64,000 nucleotides of DNA, from positions 248,001-312,000 of the forward strand of contig OZ025706.1 of NCBI GenBank assembly GCA_964019335.1. The letters are read 5' to 3'. Shown one piece after another: positions 23,309-32,970 of the stretch. Both the position numbers and the translations under genes were made by a program. The notes below the pieces were generated by a model, which saw only the letters and a list, made by a program, of their open reading frames with translations, was not told the origin of the DNA and did not search any database. Every line of letters begins with the position of its first letter. Position 1 is the stretch's first letter. The DNA comes from Diplonema japonicum. Lineage: Eukaryota > Euglenozoa > Diplonemea > Diplonemida > Diplonemidae.

Positions 23309-24382
23309 CAATTTAACTTTTTTTTTTACATACCTCGTCCAGAACCCGTTGCTTTTCCGCATGTATTTTTGCAGCCTCCTCGGCAGCCCTCTTGCTCGCT
23401 GTCAAGGGGTCGGCCTTATCAAGAAGTTCTTGTGGGATTTCTTTGTGCGCAGCGCTGAGAGTGATGACGTCGATGAGAGCCTGCACGTGTTCGGGCAGCA
23501 TCACTTCAGGAAGCGATGGTTTGGCTGGGGGTGCAGAGACGACGGTGGGTTGTTCCTGTGTCCGCTGTTCAGCAGCGTCGGATTCGGTAAACCTTTCAGA
23601 GCATTTTTTCGGCAGCTTGTCCTCGGCAGTGTTGGGCTCCAAATCTCGTTCAAGCAATCGCTTCAACGGGAAAAACGAAACAGCTAGAAACCTTCCATCG
23701 AATACCCGAAGGTGGAGCGCCTGCTTGGCCTGCACTGCCTCTTCCTTACTGCTAAATCTTATAAACACACGCACGCTTTCCTCATCTGGCAGCGACAGGT
23801 CCGCTGCTTCATGTGCTGTGGCGTGAACAACGTTCCCGTGATTTTGCATTTCCGAAATAACATCTTCTTTGATCTCATCGCTCAGCTCGCCTCTCCCTAC
23901 AAGGTTTCTGATCAATATGCACTCAGATGCCTTAGCGTTCTCTTTGAGCTGGTTGCGCTTTTGAGTTTTTTTCTTCCTGTCCGCCTTCTCTCTTTCCAAT
24001 GCTTTTACGACCGATCGCTCCATGATCACCCGAATTTGTGTCACCGACATACGCTGGAAATGGGTCACATCTAAAGCCTTTCTTGTATAGACGGGTATAA
24101 TTTGAGTCCATTTTTGCTGGGCTTTCGGATTATCTTTAAATGCTTCAGGCGGCTGTGTTTGTATGTATATTTGTTTTGTGTACATACCTTTTCCAATTCT
24201 TCTGCTGAAAAATTTAGTTTTCTGCCTGTTGATGAATACACCACTAAACTCGTCGGTTTGATCGCGGGGTCCTCTTTTCCCAAGATTGCCAGGGGTACCC
24301 CCGCCGATGTTGCTCCAGCTTTTTTGTTAGCCATGGCGGCCATGACCGCCGCCACCGCACGTTCTTGGTCGCTTTGATTCAT
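23108..24382 (-). CDS. U2AF-homology-motif (UHM) RRM protein, splicing-factor like
   Basis: Exons 24382-24188, 24152-23334, 23271-23221 and 23182-23108 give 379 residues. A central RRM of UHM type (about 155-240) has the RNP2-like ILIRNLVGRGEL, an acidic helix, VRVFIRF as RNP1-like strand, and RVFDGR, which fits the R-x-F motif that lets UHMs bind tryptophan-containing ligands. The closest relatives I recognise are SPF45/RBM17, PUF60 and the third RRM of U2AF65. Basic helical segments flank it, and the C-terminus is charged and helical. Likely a nuclear pre-mRNA splicing factor. Introns are 35, 62 and 38 bp and A-rich; the last two add only 17 and 24 codons. Exact orthology not decided. Confidence 0.8.
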
Positions 24383-25295
24383 TGTGTGTTTTTTTTTTTT
24401 TTTTTTTTTTATATATAATTTATTTTTTTTAAAAAGGTTTTTGTTTCTTCTTATTGCGTTCTTCGGACCCTCTTGTTCCTCTTTTTTTTTTTTAAACTGT
24501 CGATTTGTTATTTATGCGCCTCGGCTTGGTAACATATTTTTTTTTTTTATATATTTTTTTCTTTCCTGTGGGACGTGTGTTGGGTTTGTCGGGAAAAAAA
24601 AAAAAAAAAAAAAACTCAAAGTACAGGACAAGCCCCCGCTAGAGGGCCGCCCTATGGAAAAGAAGAAAGTTAAGTAGCTCCTGTACAGGGAGCCGTGAGA
24701 AGTAATCGTATTGAGTAGAAGAAGAAAATATAAAAAAAGGCGATGTTTAGGGGCAAATCCCAAATGAAGACTACCCCTTAAAACCAAAACCCGAAAACCC
24801 TTTTCCAATGTTCTCTTAAAGGAGGTGGGTTTTAAATTAGATAGAAAGGAAGGAAAAAAAAAAAAGGAAAAGAGGAGGAGGGGGAAGACCACTCCTCAAT
24901 CTAGCGCTTGTTTTTTTTTTTTTTTTTTTTTTTTTTTATAGCGCAATTAGCTAATATACTAATATCGTGGCTTCGGGAGTTAATCCCAAAAGGGATAAGC
25001 TTTAAAAAAAAAAAAAAAAAAAAAAAACCTAACTGAACCGAGTAGTCGAAGGGCGCTTTTTTTCCTTATTTGTAATCAAAAAAAAAAAAGAGCAAGAGGC
25101 GAATTGAGGAAGAAAGAAAGAACGAAAAAAAAAAAAAAAAAACCTGCAACGAAAAAATGCCGAGATTTTAGCTTCGGGGGGGTTCAAAGTTAAAAATTCC
25201 GACCAAAATTCTTAAGGGAAAAAGAAAAAAGAAAAAAAAAAAAAGTGATTCCAGAAAGGTATTTCTACTTTTTTTTTTTTTTTTCCCCTCCCCCT
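24383..25295. other. Intergenic, homopolymer-rich
   Basis: Alternating poly-T and poly-A blocks with short islands. Holds copy 1 of repeat family D (24614-24655). The island at about 24935-25005 (TAGCGCAATTAGC and following) looked tRNA-like at first but does not fold as one. No gene supported. Confidence 0.6.
24614..24655. repeat. Dispersed repeat family D, copy 1
   Basis: ACTCAAAGTACAGGACAAGC followed by a GAGGGCCGCCCT block. About 42 bp, near-identical to 56631-56672 in the same orientation, and preceded in both cases by a poly-A run. Origin unknown. Confidence 0.75.
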
Positions 25296-26228
25296 TTACA
25301 GGACTGGCACAGGCGGGGGAGGGAATTGACAAGGAAGCAACATTCCACAAAGGTAGCACTGCACACACACAACAGAGCAGCGCCCCCTCCATGGCTGGCA
25401 CTGCCAAGGCTTCCCTGTCTCAAAGAGCATGTAATCGAGAAGCAGAACAGAGGAGAGAAGAACCGCTTTTTGCTGAGGCGAGAGAGATGTGTCTGAAAAT
25501 CTCACGAAGAAAAAATCAGCCGTGGTCATTAGCTTCTTGACCGCTTGAGATGTTGTAGTTGCTTTTCGTTTCTTGACTATTCCTACGTCAGCTTCCTTAC
25601 CTCGTTTGTTGGATAAATATAAATACTGATTGCAGCACAGTTTGCTGACACCGCCGAAGCAGCAACGATGTCCCTCGATAACTGAGAATGGAATTTCTTG
25701 TTCGTTTTCTGTAAATACTTCTATTGTTGGAACGAACACACCCCCCCATTTGGGTTGTTTTGAGTAACCCAGTAATTTTCCATTTAACGTATCAACACCT
25801 TGGAAAACAAATGCTTGTTGTCTACACGAATCGGAGACCGCAGGACATTTGTCGCACCGAAAAGGACGGGCTGTTGTCATTACCTGTTCGTTGGTAATGG
25901 GGTCAGACCATTCAAGAAGCAGTGGGTGGCGAGGTGAGCAGAACATCCTGCAGCATAAAGAGCTTTTCTCCCGCACATCGAGTAGCTTCCCACCGTTTTC
26001 CGTGTCATACACCGAGAATCTACTTTCTTGAAACATACATGCTCCAAAGAAGTTCGAGACAATATCCAGCTTGTTCATCCTCTGCTTGATGACGAAGCTG
26101 TTCGTCGTCTGCATTATCTTTTCGGGCGACCCCGCTGTTTTTTCGAGCTTCTCGAGTTTGCAGTAGCTGCTTCGGCACGAGGAGTACCCCGGCTGTGAAT
26201 ACGCCATGGGGATGAGAATTTCCGCCAT
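25296..26228 (-). CDS. Phospholipid scramblase, paralogue 1
   Basis: Scramblase-family membrane protein, 310 residues, single exon; the family moves phospholipids between bilayer leaflets or acts as Ca2+-linked membrane regulators. Cys-rich CCRMFC and HRCCFGG segments correspond to the palmitoylation and binding region of PLSCRs. The Ca2+-site/helix region reads TADFFFVRFSDTSLSPQQ, followed by the hydrophobic AVLLSSVLLLDYMLFE helix. The C-terminal tail is Cys/Pro-rich. Two relatives lie at 29251-30189 and 34321-35400. It lies just left of the piggyBac insertion. Family certain; biochemical activity not inferable. Confidence 0.93.
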   Translation of the reverse strand: MAEILIPMAYSQPGYSSCRSSYCKLEKLEKTAGSPEKIMQTTNSFVIKQRMNKLDIVSNFFGACMFQESRFSVYDTENGGKLLDVREKSSLCCRMFCSPRHPLLLEWSDPITNEQVMTTARPFRCDKCPAVSDSCRQQAFVFQGVDTLNGKLLGYSKQPKWGGVFVPTIEVFTENEQEIPFSVIEGHRCCFGGVSKLCCNQYLYLSNKRGKEADVGIVKKRKATTTSQAVKKLMTTADFFFVRFSDTSLSPQQKAVLLSSVLLLDYMLFETGKPWQCQPWRGRCSVVCVQCYLCGMLLPCQFPPPPVPVL

Positions 26229-26300
26229 TTTCTTTTTTTTTTTTTTTTTTTTAAATTCCCCACAAGGGTCTGTGTGTTTTGTGATTTGGGAGGAATTTAA

Positions 26301-26313
26301 CCACTAAAGGACC
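26301..26313 (+). repeat. piggyBac left terminal inverted repeat
   Basis: CCACTAAAGGACC directly after TTAA; an exact inverted match to 28090-28102. Confidence 0.88.
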
Positions 26314-26541
26314 GGGGGTTTTGGCGAAAAAAGTGCCAAGGACCGTCTATTTACGAACCCGGGAAAAAAAAAAAATGCGAGAGTTTAACCATAGGAAAGT
26401 ACACTATACCCTTTAAAAAGCACGTGACCCAGGGGGTAAAAAAAACAGTTTATTTTTCATGCAGGGGGGCTTACTTAGTGTTCATACGGGGTCGGGAGAG
26501 GAAATATACGACAAAGTACTGAGCATCACGAGCGACCTTGC

Positions 26542-28002
26542 TCAACCCACTCGAGGGAGCCTCCCCCACTTTTTTTTTTCCCCACAGATGTCGATTTTCT
26601 TCCAACATTGGGTCCTGGCGGACGCTGGAGCCTTTGAGGATTTTTTTTTCAAGCGTCCCCAGAATTGTCGGTATTTTACCATGTCAGGGTAGTCATTTTT
26701 TGTATGAAAAATCTCAAAGCACTCAGGGCACAGGGCATCATTGCACGTTTTGCAGGTGTAAAATTGTTTTTTTTTTATTTTTGGCACAGCCTTGAGGTGA
26801 ATTTCATACTATAGGCAAAGTCGTAGAGATTAAAGGCAAAATTATAGGCAAAGCCGAAAAGGTTAACACGGGTTTAGTACGGCCGTGCCACGAGAGGAAC
26901 CGGATGCTGTCCGAACTCTGCCGCATGACTCTGTCATGGCGTGAGATTTGTTTGCTGACCTCCTTTTTCGTTTTTCTGCCCACTGTCGTCTTCCGGAGTT
27001 GAACCGTGCCCATGGGGTTGTATTTTTCTGTTGCGCTGAACCTCCGATAGCATGCATACCCATACTCAAAAGAGAGCAGAAGAGCTGGTAATTAGAATAA
27101 AGATTATCCATCGCAACCCAGTGACCACGATGCTCGAACTGTCGCAGAAGACATGGTACCGTGTCCTCCGGGTCCCCACCAGGGTAAATTCTAATGTTAA
27201 GCGCGCACCCTGTGCATGAATGTGGCGGGGCACACCTTAAAGCCATAGCGCTTGCGTTTAGCTGGTCGAAAAACGCTGTGCTTAAGGCGGGAGAAGGAGC
27301 GAATCAATGCTCAGCCCTTGACCGGGGGTGGTATGCAGCTTTCCAGCTGGGGGAGTCCGGGAATGCAGCATCTCCACTTTTGATACGTTGCCCTGTGAGC
27401 CAAAGTGGACACAACAAGAAGATATGGAGAAATGTGGCGCGGCCCAGGACACAGCCTATGTAAGGCGTTGCAATTTCTTCCTTTGTAGACCAGCAGTCCT
27501 TGACGCCCGCCCTGCAGACTTCGTCCATCAAGGCGGGCAGAACCCAGACGGCGATCCAGGTGTTCAGTTGTACCACGTCTGCGTCGAATGTGGTGCCCTT
27601 GGATGTGGTGCCCTTGAATGTGGTGCCCTTGGATGTGGTGCCCTTGGATGTGGTGCCCTTGGATGTGGTGCCCTTGAATGTGGTGCCCTTGAATGTGGTG
27701 CCCTTGGATGTGGTGCCCTTGGATGTGGTGCCCTTGGATGTGGTGCCCTTGGATGTGTCGATGTTGCTGGACCCCTGTACCATGTCACTTCCTGGCCGGT
27801 ATACGGTTGATATTTGTCCCCCAGCGCACACCACCCTCATCTGAGGTGGTGCTGGAGTTGGAAGAAGCACTTCCCAAGGTCCTGAGGAGCTGCTCTCAAA
27901 TAATAAGTACAAAAGGACACCAAGCAACCCCCTTGGGGACGGGTTTTTGTGTTTATTCTTCGCGCAAAAGGGTATTTCAAATAAAAAAAAATCACGGAAC
28001 AA
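26542..28002 (-). pseudogene. piggyBac transposase, interrupted
   Basis: Three minus-strand pieces. 28002-27304 carries the N-terminal part, with a (KGTT[S/F])11 repeat followed by a CWSTKEEIATPYIG segment like the start of the DDE_Tnp_1_7 domain. After an in-frame TGA at 27306-27304 the same frame continues through 27246-26863 with WVAMDNLYSN, the conserved D-N-x-Y motif of the piggyBac DDD core. A last piece, 26787-26542, has the C-terminal Cys-rich finger (CKTCNDALCPECFEIFHTK). Stops separate the second and third pieces. An intron could bridge the latter, but the in-frame TGA argues for a pseudogene. Confidence 0.8.
27586..27750. repeat. 15-bp minisatellite, 11 units, inside transposase
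   Basis: Eleven head-to-tail copies of a 15-bp unit (GGATGTGGTGCCCTT with G/A variation). Every unit keeps frame and encodes Lys-Gly-Thr-Thr-Ser or -Phe on the transposase strand. The units are nearly identical, pointing to recent expansion. Confidence 0.95.
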
Positions 28003-28089
28003 TGGGTCTTAGTAAAGTCCAGGGGCTGTGTGGCACAAAAAGTGTCACATAGAAAAGATAATTTTTCTTAAGGGCACATATGTCCTCAT

Positions 28090-28102
28090 GGTCCTTTAGT
28101 GG
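28090..28102 (-). repeat. piggyBac right terminal inverted repeat
   Basis: GGTCCTTTAGTGG directly before TTAA; the exact reverse complement of 26301-26313. Confidence 0.88.
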
Positions 28103-28106
28103 TTAA

Positions 28107-29250
28107 AAAAAAAAAAAAAAAAGTTAAGGAAAGCCCGTGTTGGTGGTGCTCTGTTGAAACAAACAGAAAAAAAAAAAAGAAAAAAAAAAGGAGAAAGAAA
28201 AGGGTTTGTTTGTGCGCACGAGCGGTGTTTTTACCTGGTAAAAATAGCTCATTATGCTGCAATTAACTAGTTTTCAGGTCTTAACAATAACATTGTTAAA
28301 ACAAAAAACAAAACAAAAAGGGCGGGGGGGGGGGGGGGGGGGGGAGGGAGAGAGAGAGAGAGAGAGAGGAATAAAACAAGAAAGAGAGGAGAGAGAGAGA
28401 AAGAAGATATTGGCGTAAAAATGAATACTTCACGGCCTTCCCCTTCCTCCTTATCCAAAGGTAAGTACCTTACAAATCAGAATCCGATTTTGGTTTATCT
28501 GCTTTGCTACGTTAAGATTGATTGCTAGTTTTTTGTTCTTTTTTTTTATATATCTGACCCACCAACAATAATAAAAAAAAGAGGGAAACTCGATTTTAGT
28601 AAAGAAAGAAAAAAATAAGAATACACGGGAAGAAGAGAAAACGAAAGGGACAGTGTGCTGTTCGTTACTTGTATTCTCCCTTTTTCTCCATCCCTCTATC
28701 CCTCCATTCCACATTTGTTTTGGGCTTCTTATAACATTTTCTTTTTGTTACAGAATCTATCAAAAAGAAAAGAAAATGGAACGAAAGAAGCTGTCAAAAC
28801 AAAACAAAAGGGGAGTTGAAGGAAACGAAGGAAACAGAGAGGAGAGTGGGGGGGGGGGGGGGGGGGGGGGACATTGCTCTTCTTTCTTTTTTTTTTCTTT
28901 CCCCGAGAGATACCAAAAAAAAAAAAAAAAGAAGGAAAAAAAAAACATATTCTCGTTTATTTTTTTTCCCGAAGAGAGCCACGTTTGAAAAAAAAATTTT
29001 TTTTTCAGAGATAAAAAAAAAAAGAAAGTTGTGGGGGAAGCTAGTTGACAAATGCGGCAAAACTCAAAAATGCACACATTCGCCCAAACAGAAAAAAAAA
29101 AGGGTGTAAAGGTATTTTTTTTTTTTTTTGTGCGTTAAAACGTGTTACAAACAACCTAAAAAAAAACCCCTAATATATCCTGCTTGAATTGAGCGAAAAA
29201 AAAAAAAAAAAATCACTCCTTCCTTTTTTTTTTTTTTTTTTTTTTTTTCC
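28107..29250. other. Intergenic, homopolymer-rich
   Basis: Poly-A/G/T runs and GA microsatellites. Contains repeat family E copy 1 (28204-28300). No gene supported. Confidence 0.6.
28204..28300. repeat. Dispersed repeat family E, copy 1
   Basis: TTTGTTTGTGCGCACGAGCGG, then ACCT..TAAAAATAGCTCATTA, then ACTAGTTTTCAG and an AACAATAACATTG block. It matches 48366-48467 block by block in the same orientation at roughly 80% by eye. Both copies run into A-rich sequence. A shorter rearranged relative lies at about 31948-32010. Confidence 0.75.
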
Positions 29251-30189
29251 TTACGACCCCATGTAATTAACACCTGCTTGGATGGGGAACAACATCCCGC
29301 AGAGGTAACACTGGGCACACACAACGGAGCACTTGCCCCTCCACGGCTGGAACTGCCAGGGCTTCCCTGTCTCGAAGAACATGTAATCGAGAAGCAGAAC
29401 AGAGGAGAGAAGCACAGCCTTCTGCTGAGGCGAGAGAGATGGGTCTATGAAACTGATTGAGAATAAATCAGCATCTGTCATGACATCCTTGATGACCTGC
29501 GAGGTAGTCTCGGGTTTCTCCCGTTGTATATGGGCAACGTTCGCCATCTTCCCAGCAGTCACCGACACAGGGAATTGTTGCTCACAACACAGTTTTGTGA
29601 AACCTCCAAAACAGCATTTTGGGCCTTCGATAACAGAGAAAGGATTTTCAAGCCCATCGTTCATAAAGACTTCTACAGTAGGAACGACACCACCGCCCCA
29701 TTTTGGCTGTTTTGAGTATCCTATCATCTTTCCATCTGTATCTGGTCCGTTGTACAGGTGGGCTTGCTGGCGGCACCTATCGAACACTGCAGGGCAAATA
29801 TTCATTCGTAGCGGACGGTCAGTGGTCATGATGTGATCCCCTGTTTCAGGGTCGCTCCACTCTAGCTGCAGTTTGTGCTTTGGGGTGCACAGTATTCTGC
29901 AGCATAATGAGCTTTTCTCCTTCACCATCAGAACCTTCCCCCCGTGGCTGTTATATATAGAGTACTCGTTCTCCTGGCACATGCAGTTGCTTATAAAAGC
30001 GGCTGCAACGTCTAGCCTGTTCACTTTTTCGGAGATTATCAGTTTTCTGCTCTCGGCGATCGCTTGCATCGAGTTCCTCCCCATCTCCTCAACCAGCGGT
30101 GTCGCGTTGCGCAGCCCCGTGTCGTACCCTGGCTGGGCGACAGCGGCGTTTCCGTAGAGCAGGGCTCCCTTTTCTGATTTTACTCCCAT
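29251..30189 (-). CDS. Phospholipid scramblase, paralogue 2
   Basis: 312 residues from the ATG at 30189, which follows a poly-A leader; an in-frame extension upstream is low-complexity and rejected. Carries the scramblase core: CCRILC, GPKCCFGG, DADLFSISFIDPSLSPQQ and the AVLLSSVLLLDYMFFE helix, then a Cys-rich tail. It matches human PLSCR1 spacing at the Ca2+ site and transmembrane helix. Single exon. Closest to paralogues 1 and 3, with a block of near-identical DNA around 29358-29430 despite divergence elsewhere, which suggests gene conversion. Confidence 0.93.
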   Translation of the reverse strand: MGVKSEKGALLYGNAAVAQPGYDTGLRNATPLVEEMGRNSMQAIAESRKLIISEKVNRLDVAAAFISNCMCQENEYSIYNSHGGKVLMVKEKSSLCCRILCTPKHKLQLEWSDPETGDHIMTTDRPLRMNICPAVFDRCRQQAHLYNGPDTDGKMIGYSKQPKWGGGVVPTVEVFMNDGLENPFSVIEGPKCCFGGFTKLCCEQQFPVSVTAGKMANVAHIQREKPETTSQVIKDVMTDADLFSISFIDPSLSPQQKAVLLSSVLLLDYMFFETGKPWQFQPWRGKCSVVCAQCYLCGMLFPIQAGVNYMGS

Positions 30190-30969
30190 TTTTTTTTTTT
30201 CTTTTTTTGCCCTGTGGAGAATTTCGGGTAAAAAAAGGTAATTCAATGTAACAGCGGAGAGACTCGCCTTTGTCGTGCAAAGGGAAGAACATAAAATTTT
30301 AGAAAAAGGGGAAAAAAAAAAAAAGAAAAAAGTGAGATAGTAAAAGAACCAGGAGGGAGGGAGGGAGGGAGAGAGAAAGAGAGGGTTAGGTACTCAACTT
30401 AAAACCCGCCACTTTTAACATTTTTTGTGCCAATCTCTCGCTTTGACTCGCTTTAAAGGGGAGGTGCCTCACACACCTGAGAACAAAAGAAGACATCTTG
30501 GTCTCGCTGCCCCAGTAAACAAAAGAAAAAGAGGGAAAACATACATATACTAAACAAGAGTAAGTGCTGGTTAGGCATCTACCGTTGTTGGGTGCCATGC
30601 CACTCAATGGTAATGAGATAAAAAGCTACCTTTCCAACAAGAAAGGCAAAAGAAAAATATCGAATAACAGATGTGAGAAGAAACATGAAATAAACAAGAA
30701 TATATTGATCCGGTGTACCCTCATTTTCTTTCTTAATTTAAAACAAGAGAGAAATAAATTCACGACCGCCCACTACAGTGGGAATGCCTACCTTCGTTTA
30801 AAATTGTGGTTGTAAAGAAGAAAAAAAAGGGGATCACGAGAGAAACAAACAATAGAAAGAAAACATGAGTTCAAGGGTTCTTGTGGACACCCTATTTGAA
30901 CAAAATGATTTAGAAAAAAAAGGGGGGGTGCAATTTTGTTTATTAGCTTTCTAATAAAGGAAGAGGTGA
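30190..30969. other. Intergenic; no gene supported
   Basis: A purine-rich stretch followed by an AT-rich region. A 36-codon minus-strand frame near 30386-30500 follows a TTCTCAG acceptor-like site but has no other support. Confidence 0.5.
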
Positions 30970-31722
30970 TCAAAATTCTTTTGCAGGGCAGTGCCCGACA
31001 GCACCTTCCTGCTGAGGTTTCTGCGGGTAAAGGATGTACTGTGGCGGGGCAACAGCCTCTGGAACAGTACCGTAAACGGGTTTCTGTCCCGCCTCCCCAG
31101 CAATGGTCTGCCTGGCACCGCAGCAGTTGCAGCTGCAACAGTCGAAGGAGGAAGAACAGCATCTGGGAAAGGAACGCATGGACATGAGTGCGATGGTTGC
31201 TTGGAGGGCGCTGGCGGCGACGATGCAGCCGAAGGACCAGTACAGATCGAAGCCGTCGGAAAGGCGAACGAAGGAGACATCGTTGTTCTTAGGAATGTTG
31301 AAGTAGCAGGTCACCTTGCGTGTGTAGAGGGTCGCCATCAGGATCCATGTCACCCCAGCGAAGAGAGCCCCGCAGACGTGTGCCCACAACGTCACCCGCC
31401 TGTGCTCCTGCTCCTTCTGCTTCATCTCTGCCACACTCGCCACCATCGCCACTGTCAGAGGAAGCATCGCAAGGCACGCAAACACCTGAAGAACGTCGAA
31501 GTGCACCACAATGCTGTCGCTGTAGCAGAGGCTCCCAGGAACCCAGGCAGTCATCAACAAGGCCTTCAGCCCCGACTTGCAGGCAGGGTCCGCAGTGAAG
31601 ATCCCCATGTTGCAGTGGTCAAGAAGGTGCTTGGAGCTCAGGTACCCATGCTGCAGGATCGAAGCGAAGTACATCACCCACGACAGGAGCGACAGGCAGG
31701 CGAGGAACTGGGTCTTGGCCAT
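30970..31722 (-). CDS. Four-transmembrane amastin/claudin-like protein
   Basis: Single exon, 250 residues. TM1 at about 5-27, an extracellular loop with Cys residues, TM2 at about 75-97, TM3 at about 110-132 after a charged turn (EMKQKEQEHRR), a loop with CYFNIP, and TM4 at about 158-180. A Cys-rich juxtamembrane cluster (CCSSSFDCCSCNCC, likely palmitoylated) and a Pro/Tyr-rich cytosolic tail follow. This topology and the loop cysteines resemble amastins, surface proteins of kinetoplastids. Claudin/PMP22-type tetraspans have the same layout, so the family assignment is tentative. The ATG at 31722 follows a poly-A leader. Confidence 0.55.
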   Translation of the reverse strand: MAKTQFLACLSLLSWVMYFASILQHGYLSSKHLLDHCNMGIFTADPACKSGLKALLMTAWVPGSLCYSDSIVVHFDVLQVFACLAMLPLTVAMVASVAEMKQKEQEHRRVTLWAHVCGALFAGVTWILMATLYTRKVTCYFNIPKNNDVSFVRLSDGFDLYWSFGCIVAASALQATIALMSMRSFPRCCSSSFDCCSCNCCGARQTIAGEAGQKPVYGTVPEAVAPPQYILYPQKPQQEGAVGHCPAKEF

Positions 31723-32250
31723 TTTTTTTTTTTTTTTTTGAAGGGCGTGGAACCTTTGGATTGGTGAGATGAGCCTTGATGCCGCAAAAGTAGTATATAG
31801 TTACCCAATGAACATATATCCGCAAACCCGCATGTACACAGCCTTTCTTGTGAACACATGCAAAAGGAGGCTTTGACACTTTGACTTTTTTTTTGTCCCT
31901 TCTTTTTTAGGGAACGTGACGTTATAGCCCAATACACCTCCCTCGTTAGTTTGTGCGCACAAGAGCTATTTCACCTACCCAGTTTTTAGTCTCTTTGTGC
32001 GTACGGGCGGAAAAAAAGGGATGGGGAGAGAGAAAAAAAAAGAGATGAGACAGAAGAGGTAAAAAGAATTTTTTTTAAAAAAAGAGGTATCGTTGGTAAA
32101 GGAGCTATTGTAAAAATTTAAAAAAAAAGAAGGGAAAAAAAAAAAAAAAAAAAAAAAAAAAGGTTGACGGAATGATGCAACGTCGGAAGGGTAGTGGAAA
32201 ATCATTGTTTGTCATTTGGTGCTGACGAAAAAGAAAAAAAAAGAAAAAAA

Positions 32251-32292
32251 ATGGGGCTTTGATTGCAACACTAGGTGGCGTTAAGCGTGCAA
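32251..32292. repeat. Dispersed repeat family A, copy 2 (42 bp)
   Basis: Identical over 42 bp to 6147-6188. Here it lies about 70 bp upstream of repeat family F copy 1, and both could belong to one composite element. Confidence 0.8.
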
Positions 32293-32361
32293 TGAAGCAC
32301 GAACTACCTACTTGATTACAGGGGGCGCTCCCCGGCCGAGTTGTAGCTTCTTTTGCGTTCC

Positions 32362-32575
32362 GCGTCGTGTCCTTAATGCGTGCGGTGTGCTCAACCCTAG
32401 CCGGGGCGTCCCGGGTAACCAAGATTCTGCGCTCGTGCAGTTTGCTGCCTGTTCGTCACCCTGAGCATCTGCGTTACGTTCTTCCACTCGGGCGCTACCG
32501 GTGATGACCGACGAGGAGGTCAACAGCGAACAACACATCTGATGTACTTCTTATATTTCCATGTTATCCCCACCA
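32362..32575. repeat. SINE-like repeat family F, copy 1
   Basis: From GCGTCGTGTCC to CCATGTTATCCCCACCA, directly followed by an A-rich tail. Matches 36284-36462 over nearly its whole length with about 36 extra bases in the middle. Size, A-rich 3' end and same orientation suit a SINE. No pol III box A/B pair was convincingly identified. Confidence 0.8.
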
Positions 32576-32877
32576 AAAAAAGAAGAAGAAAAAAGATGCG
32601 GTACGAATGGGGAAAAGCGAGAGAAAAGGGAAAGAGGGAGGGGGGAATTATTTGGCGATTTTCGTTTCGTTTCGTTCTTTACTTCAAACTCGGATGAGAT
32701 ATTTACGAGGAAATATTTTAAAAAAAAAAGGGGGGCGGGAGGAGAAGAATGCAGCGCAGAAAGAAAAACCCATTTTTTAACCTTTTAAGAGGAGCTGATA
32801 AATCAGCCTGGTGCCAAAATGTCTAACCTCTGACGATTTGATGGTCCGAAGACGATTGTCTCCTCTCCATGTAAGGA

Positions 32878-32923
<46 letters not shown>

Positions 32924-32970
32924 AGACATTTAAGGGTACCTGCGGTATGTGGCAGGACGCCTGAAGAGTC

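Larger units (their letters stand above)
26297..28106. mobile_element. piggyBac-type DNA transposon with TTAA ends, decayed
   Basis: A complete element bounded by TTAA at 26297-26300 and 28103-28106. Just inside are 13-bp perfect terminal inverted repeats CCACTAAAGGACC (26301-26313) and its reverse complement (28090-28102). TTAA target duplication plus short TIRs is the piggyBac signature, and the interior encodes piggyBac-like transposase pieces on the minus strand. Length about 1.8 kb. The transposase is interrupted, so the copy is probably not autonomous. Confidence 0.88.
31723..32970. other. Intergenic, repeat-rich
   Basis: Contains a fragment related to repeat family E (about 31948-32010), family A copy 2 (32251-32292), family F copy 1 (32362-32575) and a 40-nt A run at about 32882-32920. 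No gene supported. Confidence 0.6.

Noticed and set aside
24930-25010. Possible tRNA-like sequence (TAGCGCAATTAGC and following)
   Set aside because: No acceptor stem pairing, no T-loop GTTCRANNC and no plausible anticodon arm could be placed.
26338-26420. Long T, A, G and C runs as transcription terminators or CRISPR-like repeats
   Set aside because: Homopolymers are everywhere, including introns and UTRs, and no regularly spaced repeats with unique spacers exist.
27304-27810. Plus-strand ORF with Cys-Gly-Ala-Leu repeats
   Set aside because: Shadow of the 15-bp minisatellite; the opposite strand carries the piggyBac transposase frame.
32930-32970. Arg-rich C-terminal extension of the unknown gene in the unshifted frame
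   Set aside because: The alternate frame is compositionally more protein-like and ends at 32971-32973; I favour a frame slip, though not proven.
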